NCBI GenBank assembly: GCA_017941505.1
Contig: JAGAWH010000182.1
Location: 1 to 11,317 of the forward strand
DNA from: Faecalicoccus sp.
GTDB taxonomy: Bacteria; Bacillota_I; Bacilli_A; Erysipelotrichales; Erysipelotrichaceae
Direction: 5' to 3'
DNA length: 11,317 nt
In this document: positions 6,305-11,317 of the stretch, in pieces
Position numbering within the stretch: position 1 is the stretch's first letter
Layout of the letters: each line of letters begins with the position of its first letter
Made by a program: the position numbers and the translations under genes
The notes under the pieces: generated by a model
Seen by the model: only the letters and a program-made list of their open reading frames with translations
Told to the model about the DNA's origin: nothing
Database searches by the model: none

Positions 6305-7010
6305 TCTATATTGTGCCGACAAGGTACGCTCGCGTACCAAAGCACAGGATTTAATAAAAGAAGGTCTTGTCAAGGTTAACGGAAAGGTGATTAATAAGCC
6401 AAGTTTTTTAGTCCTTGATACCGATCTTGTCGTAATAGAAAGTAAGGAAGACGATTATGTATCCAGAGCCGGATATAAATTACAGGCTGTATTTGATCAC
6501 TTTGATGTAAATATTGAAAATCAGGTTGTATTGGATATCGGCGCCAGCACCGGAGGTTTTACCGATGTCTGTCTTCGTCATGGTGCAAAAAAGGTATATG
6601 CCCTAGATGTAGGACATTTACAGCTTGATCCATCCCTGGATAAAGATGAACGGGTTATCAAGATGGAAGGGAAAAACGCCAGAGACATTGAACCGGATTG
6701 GTTTGATGATCCGATTCAATTTGTATGCATGGATGTAAGCTTTATCTCCTGTAAGACCATTCTGGAACATATCTTACAAACCTTGAAATTTGAACATATT
6801 GCCTTTCTGATCAAACCGCAGTTTGAATGCGGACCTCAGTTTTTAAATAAAAAAGGAGTATTAAAAAATCCGAAGTTAGAAAAACGAATTGTTTCGGATA
6901 TTGAAAACTATATTCGTTCCTACTTTGAAAAAGTAAATGTGATTGCCAGCCCGATTAAGGGAAGAAGCGGTAATCAGGAATATATGATGTATGCATCGAA
7001 AAGGAGGTAA
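6285..7010 (+). CDS. tlyA: TlyA family rRNA (cytidine-2'-O)-methyltransferase
   Basis: TlyA enzymes methylate ribose 2'-O positions of cytidines in rRNA (16S C1409 and/or 23S C1920 in studied species), using S-adenosylmethionine. The Bacillus homologue in the same locus is YqxC. The 241-residue protein begins with an S4 RNA-binding domain (about 3-60, including KAQDLIKEGLVKVNGKVINK). An FtsJ-like methyltransferase domain follows. Its SAM-binding loop is VLDIGASTGGFTD (82-94). The FtsJ-type catalytic set reads K65 (RAGYKL), D150 (MDVSF), K177 (LIKPQFE) and E232 (GNQEY). The start lies inside dxs, with AAGGAA ten bases upstream. Length is somewhat shorter than the usual 260-275. Which of the two rRNA sites it modifies is not visible, though the short N-terminus would fit the type I form that methylates only 23S rRNA; that last point is inference. 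Confidence 0.9.
   Translation: MAEKRLDLYCADKVRSRTKAQDLIKEGLVKVNGKVINKPSFLVLDTDLVVIESKEDDYVSRAGYKLQAVFDHFDVNIENQVVLDIGASTGGFTDVCLRHGAKKVYALDVGHLQLDPSLDKDERVIKMEGKNARDIEPDWFDDPIQFVCMDVSFISCKTILEHILQTLKFEHIAFLIKPQFECGPQFLNKKGVLKNPKLEKRIVSDIENYIRSYFEKVNVIASPIKGRSGNQEYMMYASKRR
7000..7008 (+). promoter_or_regulatory. Canonical Shine-Dalgarno site of recN
   Basis: AAAGGAGGT is a full anti-Shine-Dalgarno complement, seven bases before the ATG at 7016, and it overlaps the last codons of tlyA. It is the best ribosome binding site in the window. Confidence 0.85.
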
Positions 7011-7015
7011 AAAAC

Positions 7016-8662
7016 ATGTTGGAACAACTAATGGTCAAAAATTATATATTGTTTGAACATGCCTTTATCGACTTTGAAGATGGTATGTCGGTTATCACCG
7101 GTGAGACCGGTGCCGGAAAAAGCCTTTTGATTGATGCGATTGGATATTTAATGGGCGGCCGGATCAATACTGATATCGTCAGAAAAGGCAAAGATAAAGC
7201 TATTTTACAGATGGTGCTCACTTCGGACGACCGTGTGAACGCCTTGCTTGAAGAAAATGGCTTTGAAGTTGAAGATGAACTGATTATTTCACGTACTGTC
7301 AACAAAAACGGAAAAAGCTCCGTAAGAATCAACCAGCAGGTAACTACGCTTTCCTTTTTGAGACAGATTACCTCGATGCTGATTGATATTCATTCTCAAA
7401 CGGATACCTACCGTTTAATGACAAACTCGGTACAGCTGGATTTACTTGATCAATATGCAGGTACCTTAGATTTGAAGGCAAAACTGGCATCTGTTTATAA
7501 AGAATATGATGATGCGCTTAAAGCGCTTACTACGGCAAAGGAACAGACTTACAGCGATGATGAGTTAGAATTTGTGACTGCCCGCTTAAATGAAATCAAT
7601 GAAGATCCCATCACGGAAGAAGAGTGGCAAGCACTGCAAGAACAGATTCGCGAAGCAGCCGGTGCTTCTAAAAAGCTGGAAGAATACGCTTCAGCCATCT
7701 ATCTTGTAGATCAGGATAATGGGATCAATGATAAATTGTGGAATCTTTATAAGATTTTAGATAAGGACTTGCACATCGATGATTTATCCAGCCAGATCTA
7801 TGATATGTATTATCGTGTGCAGGATATCTCTGACCAGATCAAATCCAAGAAATCGTTACTCGAACAGAATGCAGCGGATTTAGATGCACTTCAGGAAAGA
7901 GAATACCGCATTCGTAAGTTACTTCGAAGACATGGCGGCTCGATTGCTTCTATGAACGAAGCAAAAGAAAAATATGAGAAAACAGTCGAAGCGATTCTTC
8001 ATCGTGAAGATCTTTTAGAAAAGTTAGAGAAAAAGGTTAAGGTGACAGAGAAAGCTTATTTTGATCTGGCAGCTTCTTTAAGTAAAAAGCGTACTTCTGT
8101 CTTTGATGAATTAGCTTCCGCCTTAGAGATTCACTTTCATGACCTGATGTTAGAAAATGCCCGCTTTCAAATTGAACGGAAAGAAAAGGCACCTTCGGCA
8201 AACGGAATTGATCAAATTGAATTTATGGTTTCCATGAATCCGGGTCAGCCGTTTTCGCCATTAAAAGACTCTGCTTCCGGGGGTGAATTATCCCGATTGA
8301 TGCTGGCTTTGAAAACTGTTTTCCATTCCCAGAACGGAATCCAGACCATTATTTTTGATGAAATTGATACCGGAGTCAGCGGCAGGGTAGCCTTTGCGAT
8401 GGGAGAAAAGATGAAATCTCTTTCGCAGGACTATCAGGTATTATGTATTACCCATCTTGCCAGCGTTGCTGCCTGGGCTGATATTCATTATTCGGTATCT
8501 AAGAGTTCGGATCATGATCAAACCTATACGGTTGTAAACCGATTGGACAAAAATGAAACGCTAAATGAACTTGCCGTTATGGCTTCCGGCAACAACAGCA
8601 CTGTGGCAATATCCGCCGCAAAAGAATTAAAAAAACGTGTAAGTGAGAAATCCCATGGCTAG
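7016..8662 (+). CDS. recN: DNA repair protein RecN
   Basis: RecN is an SMC-like ATPase that binds DNA ends and holds sister chromosomes together during double-strand break repair. The 548 residues match the family (about 550-575). The N-terminal head has Walker A GETGAGKS (29-36). The centre (about 155-380) is a long, highly charged antiparallel coiled coil. The C-terminal head carries the ABC signature SASGGELSR (419-427) and Walker B with catalytic Glu in IIFDEIDTG (445-453). CITHLASVAA downstream is the H-loop region. It starts 5 bases after tlyA. In Bacillus the arginine repressor gene ahrC lies at that junction but is absent here. The end overlaps dinB by 8 bases. I looked for a LexA box upstream and saw none, so any damage response would have to come from elsewhere. 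Confidence 0.96.
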   Translation: MLEQLMVKNYILFEHAFIDFEDGMSVITGETGAGKSLLIDAIGYLMGGRINTDIVRKGKDKAILQMVLTSDDRVNALLEENGFEVEDELIISRTVNKNGKSSVRINQQVTTLSFLRQITSMLIDIHSQTDTYRLMTNSVQLDLLDQYAGTLDLKAKLASVYKEYDDALKALTTAKEQTYSDDELEFVTARLNEINEDPITEEEWQALQEQIREAAGASKKLEEYASAIYLVDQDNGINDKLWNLYKILDKDLHIDDLSSQIYDMYYRVQDISDQIKSKKSLLEQNAADLDALQEREYRIRKLLRRHGGSIASMNEAKEKYEKTVEAILHREDLLEKLEKKVKVTEKAYFDLAASLSKKRTSVFDELASALEIHFHDLMLENARFQIERKEKAPSANGIDQIEFMVSMNPGQPFSPLKDSASGGELSRLMLALKTVFHSQNGIQTIIFDEIDTGVSGRVAFAMGEKMKSLSQDYQVLCITHLASVAAWADIHYSVSKSSDHDQTYTVVNRLDKNETLNELAVMASGNNSTVAISAAKELKKRVSEKSHG

Positions 8663-9824
8663 AGTAATCTTTCATGTTGATCTCAACGCTTTTTTTGCGT
8701 CTGCCGAAGAGATCAAAAATCCAAGTTTAAAAGGCAAGCCGGTTGCTGTAGGCTCCATGTCCAAAAGAGGCGTTCTATCAACGGCTAACTATAAGGCAAG
8801 AGAATATGGCGTTCACAGTGCCATGCCTGTTTATATGGCTTTGGAGAAGTGTCCTGAATTGATTATTGTGCAGGGTGACTATAATTACTATCGTTCACTT
8901 TCCCGGCAGTTTTTTGCCTATTTGAATCGGTTTACCCATCAAATTGAGCCTGCCAGTATCGATGAGTGCTACATGGATGTAACCGAAGTTATCCGCAAGT
9001 ATCCAAGACCCATGGATTTAGCTTTCCAAATTCAGGATGGAGTCTATCAGGAGCTTGGCTTAACCGTTTCTATCGGGGTGGCACCTACTAAATTTCTTGC
9101 TAAGATGGCATCCGATATGCGTAAGCCCCAGGGAATCACCATTCTTCGCAAATCCGATATTCCCTTGAAACTCTGGCCTTTGCCTATTGATGATTTATAC
9201 GGTATCGGTAAAAAAACCGCTCCGATTCTTAAAGAGAAGGGAATTAAGACCATCGGTGATTTTGCGGCACCGGAAAATCAGGAAACAGTTCTAAAAATTA
9301 CCGGTAAATCCGGATATGGATTACTTCAATGTGTATATGGTAAAAGCTCCGACCAGCTAAGTTTTTCTACAACACAGAAAAGTATTTCAATCTCCCGGAC
9401 CTATGCTGTAGATATTTATACGATGGAAGAGCTGCTTACAAAGATAAGAAGTCTTGTTGATGAACTTTCAAAGAAGATGATCCGCGACAACCAGATGGGC
9501 AAGCAGATCTTATTAACATTAAGAGATACAGAGTTTCATAATGCGGTCAGATCGACTACATTAGATCACTATACCAATTCCTATCCGCAGATTTTACAGG
9601 CAGTAGAAAATCTGGCGGACCAGTACTTTGAACCGATTGGTTATCGTCATATCGGAATTCATGTCGGTTCTTTAAAATATGCCGATCAGATTGTAGAGCA
9701 GATCAGCTTATTTGAAACTCCGATTCAGAATACTGATATGATTGTGGAGCGGTTAAACCGCTCGATTGATTCAAAAGTTTTTATGAAGGCAAGCGACCTG
9801 TTAAAGAAGGATAAAAATGACTGA
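8655..9824 (+). CDS. dinB: DNA polymerase IV (Y-family translesion polymerase)
   Basis: DinB copies past damaged bases with low fidelity and no proofreading. From the ATG at 8655 it has 389 residues, a normal length. The palm motif HVDLNAFF (7-14) carries catalytic D9 and a steric-gate Phe (F14) that excludes ribonucleotides. ASIDECYMD (100-108) carries D103 and E104. GVLSTANYKAREYGVHSAMP (39-58) is the standard fingers motif. A helix-hairpin-helix region (DDLYGIGKKTAPILKEKG) and a little-finger domain follow. QISLF (349-353) near the C-terminus matches the beta-clamp binding motif Q..LF. A GTG at 8643 would add four residues, but only the ATG at 8655 has a weak Shine-Dalgarno site (AAGTGAG, 8641-8647), and it gives the family's usual N-terminus. 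It overlaps recN and the next gene by 8 bases each. Confidence 0.94.
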   Translation: MARVIFHVDLNAFFASAEEIKNPSLKGKPVAVGSMSKRGVLSTANYKAREYGVHSAMPVYMALEKCPELIIVQGDYNYYRSLSRQFFAYLNRFTHQIEPASIDECYMDVTEVIRKYPRPMDLAFQIQDGVYQELGLTVSIGVAPTKFLAKMASDMRKPQGITILRKSDIPLKLWPLPIDDLYGIGKKTAPILKEKGIKTIGDFAAPENQETVLKITGKSGYGLLQCVYGKSSDQLSFSTTQKSISISRTYAVDIYTMEELLTKIRSLVDELSKKMIRDNQMGKQILLTLRDTEFHNAVRSTTLDHYTNSYPQILQAVENLADQYFEPIGYRHIGIHVGSLKYADQIVEQISLFETPIQNTDMIVERLNRSIDSKVFMKASDLLKKDKND

Positions 9825-10470
9825 ACTTCAAAAAGATTATTTTTTAGGTGAAGATGATATGTTGTACCAGCATCCTGATCATTTTCACTTTAATACCGAC
9901 ACCAAATTACTCGCCGGTTTTATGAAGATACGTAAAAATGAGTCTGTACTCGATATCGGTACCAATAATGGAGCGCTTTTATATGCAGCCGATAAACAGG
10001 ATGTAAAAGAGCTTGTCGGTGTGGAAATCGTAGAAGAAGCCTGCCTGGTAGCCAAAAAAAATGTGGAAACATTTTTTAAGCATCCGGCACGTATTGTCAA
10101 CAGTCCCGTTCAGACCTTTGCGTGGGAACCGTTTGATGTGGTGATTTCCAATCCGCCGTATTTTCGTGAGAAGGAAACCAATCCCAACATCCAGATGAAT
10201 CTTCGTCAATACGGCCGGGTAGAAAAAAACTTAAAACTGGATGAGCTGGTGTTTCATGCAGCCCGCCTGCTTAAAAGCAACGGTCGTTTTTATCTTGTCC
10301 ACCGTCCGAACCGGCTCAACGATATTATGATGGAATGTTTTAAACACAACTTCCGGATTAAGACGATTCAAGTTGCCTATGATTCCAACAACAATGCGAA
10401 AACACTTTTAATAGAAGCGATTAAGGAAGGAACGTGTGATAGCCGCATTCTTTCACCGATTTATATATGA
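9817..10470 (+). CDS. tRNA1(Val) (adenine-N6)-methyltransferase-like protein (TrmN6/YabB family)
   Basis: The 217-residue protein is a Rossmann-fold, SAM-dependent methyltransferase of the TrmN6/YfiC/YabB group, whose E. coli member methylates N6 of A37 in tRNA1(Val). The N-terminus (HPDHFHFNTDTKLLAGF, 19-35) matches the family's 'Q....F.FS.D..LLA.F' opening. The SAM motif is VLDIGTNNGAL (44-54). The amino-methylating motif is NPPY (112-115), in the form shared by N6-adenine methyltransferases. The C-terminus ends at RILSPIYI, where relatives I recall continue for some 15-25 more residues, so it looks trimmed. The start has AAGAAGGA (9804-9811) five bases upstream and overlaps dinB by 8 bases. 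The stop overlaps the xer gene by 4 bases. In many Firmicutes this gene is followed by a GIY-YIG endonuclease gene and rsmI; here it is not. Substrate is inferred from family only. Confidence 0.85.
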   Translation: MTELQKDYFLGEDDMLYQHPDHFHFNTDTKLLAGFMKIRKNESVLDIGTNNGALLYAADKQDVKELVGVEIVEEACLVAKKNVETFFKHPARIVNSPVQTFAWEPFDVVISNPPYFREKETNPNIQMNLRQYGRVEKNLKLDELVFHAARLLKSNGRFYLVHRPNRLNDIMMECFKHNFRIKTIQVAYDSNNNAKTLLIEAIKEGTCDSRILSPIYI

Positions 10471-11317
10471 AAATACATGAAGCTATTGATGATTATATCG
10501 TTCATATCACTGTGATAGAAAACAAGTCCATTCAAACAGTAAAGGCCTATAAACATGATCTGCAAACCTATGAAAACGCATTGAAGGAAATGGGTGTTGA
10601 AGATATGGAAGACATTTCTGTTGTAAGGATGGAACATTTTATCAATGAATTTTTAGATACCCATTCAAAGAGAAGTGCCAATCGAATGCTGGCGGCGATA
10701 CGCTCTTTTCATAAATATACAACCTTGAATCATCCGGGCTTATATAATCCGGCTCGAAGTATTCAGGGCTTTTCCAACGAAAAACATTTACCAATCTATT
10801 GTTCCGAGGATGAAGTTACAAAATTATTATCTTCCTTCGGGAATAGTGAGAAAGATATTTATGAAAAGACCTTATTGGAAGTTTTGTATTCATGCGGACT
10901 TCGCGTAAGTGAACTATGCGGGTTAAAGCTCAACGATATTCACTTTGAAGAAGGTATTCTAAAGATCAAGGGCAAGGGAGGAAAGGAGCGCATCGTTCCG
11001 ATCGCAAAACCCTGCATCGATCAGATGAAAACCTATGTAACATTGATCCGTCCTGAATGGGAGATCAAAAGGGTTCCTGAATTCTTTATCAATTCGCATG
11101 GAAGGACTTGTACAAGACAATACGTGCATAATCTTATCAAACGCAAAGTGGCAGAATTAAATCTGAATCCCAATATTTCGGCTCATAGCTTCCGCCACAG
11201 CTTTGCGACCCATCTATTAGATGGTAATGCGGATTTACGCGTTGTTCAGGAGCTTCTAGGCCACAGTGATATTCAGACAACCCAGATTTATACTCATGTT
11301 CAAAATAAACGTTTAAC
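10467..11317 (+). CDS. xerD: Tyrosine recombinase XerC/XerD, 3' end cut by window
   Basis: Xer recombinases resolve chromosome dimers at the dif site. The frame is open from the ATG at 10467 to the window edge (283 full codons). The N-terminal SAM-like core-binding domain covers about residues 1-95, and the catalytic domain follows (about 110 on). All catalytic residues are visible: R146 (GLRVSEL), K170 (KGKGGKER), H240 and R243 (HSFRH), H266 (LLGHSDI) and the nucleophile Y275 (IYTHV). Spacing matches E. coli XerD (R148, K172, H244, R247, H270, Y279) almost exactly, so only about 10-20 residues should be missing. No Shine-Dalgarno site precedes the start, and the ATGA overlap with the methyltransferase gene (10467-10470) suggests re-initiation. 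Full conservation and the housekeeping context favour a chromosomal Xer over a phage or transposon integrase. XerD versus XerC or a single Xer cannot be settled here. Confidence 0.88.
   Translation, partial: MKIHEAIDDYIVHITVIENKSIQTVKAYKHDLQTYENALKEMGVEDMEDISVVRMEHFINEFLDTHSKRSANRMLAAIRSFHKYTTLNHPGLYNPARSIQGFSNEKHLPIYCSEDEVTKLLSSFGNSEKDIYEKTLLEVLYSCGLRVSELCGLKLNDIHFEEGILKIKGKGGKERIVPIAKPCIDQMKTYVTLIRPEWEIKRVPEFFINSHGRTCTRQYVHNLIKRKVAELNLNPNISAHSFRHSFATHLLDGNADLRVVQELLGHSDIQTTQIYTHVQNKRL

Noticed and set aside
7013..7020. Palindrome AACATGTT over the recN start codon, possible LexA operator
   Set aside because: The two half-sites are two bases apart instead of four, and the outer bases do not match. 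It is too short to support an operator.
10467..11317. Phage or transposon integrase rather than a housekeeping Xer
   Set aside because: Length, residue spacing close to E. coli XerD, and the absence of nearby att-like repeats, tRNA genes or phage genes favour a chromosomal Xer. The missing right flank keeps a small doubt.

Overview
The window looks like a stretch of Firmicutes (Bacillota) core chromosome. GC content is moderate to low (about 40 % by eye). Shine-Dalgarno sites are strong and purine-rich, every gene is on the + strand, and gene order resembles the Bacillus yqhY-nusB-folD-xseA-xseB-ispA-dxs-yqxC-ahrC-recN cluster. TGA is used as a stop in most of the genes, so this is not a mycoplasma-type genetic code. 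A lineage near Erysipelotrichia is my guess from the general style of the proteins; the sequence does not prove it.

Layout. Bases 1-298 are the 3' end of ribF (riboflavin kinase domain). A promoter with a near-perfect extended -10 (TGTTATAAT, 307-315) drives a short Asp23/Gls24-family gene (340-669, YqhY-like). An intrinsic terminator follows at once, and its stem begins inside that gene's stop codon. The next gene (720-1610) is a HAD-type cytosolic 5'-nucleotidase of the cN-I family, which is not part of the Bacillus version of the locus. From there to the right edge the genes are almost continuous: nusB, xseA, xseB, ispA, dxs, tlyA, recN, dinB, a tRNA1(Val)-type adenine N6-methyltransferase gene, and a XerC/XerD tyrosine recombinase cut off by the window end just after its catalytic tyrosine. 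Gaps are at most 14 bases, and most junctions overlap by 4, 8 or 20 bases.

How the genes fit together. The products cover transcription antitermination (NusB), exonuclease VII (XseA with XseB), isoprenoid precursor synthesis by the MEP route (Dxs, IspA), rRNA and tRNA methylation (TlyA, TrmN6-like), and DNA repair, lesion bypass and recombination (RecN, DinB, Xer). Tight spacing suggests one long transcript with translational coupling. The asp23-like gene probably also makes a short separate transcript because of the terminator behind it.

Compared with Bacillus, folD (expected between nusB and xseA) and ahrC/argR (expected between tlyA and recN) are absent. The 5'-nucleotidase and the dinB-trmN6-xer block are present instead. 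I found no mobile element, CRISPR array, RNA gene or clearly novel multi-gene system. No gap longer than about 50 bases lacks a gene, and the points worth a second look concern gene order, regulation and start sites.
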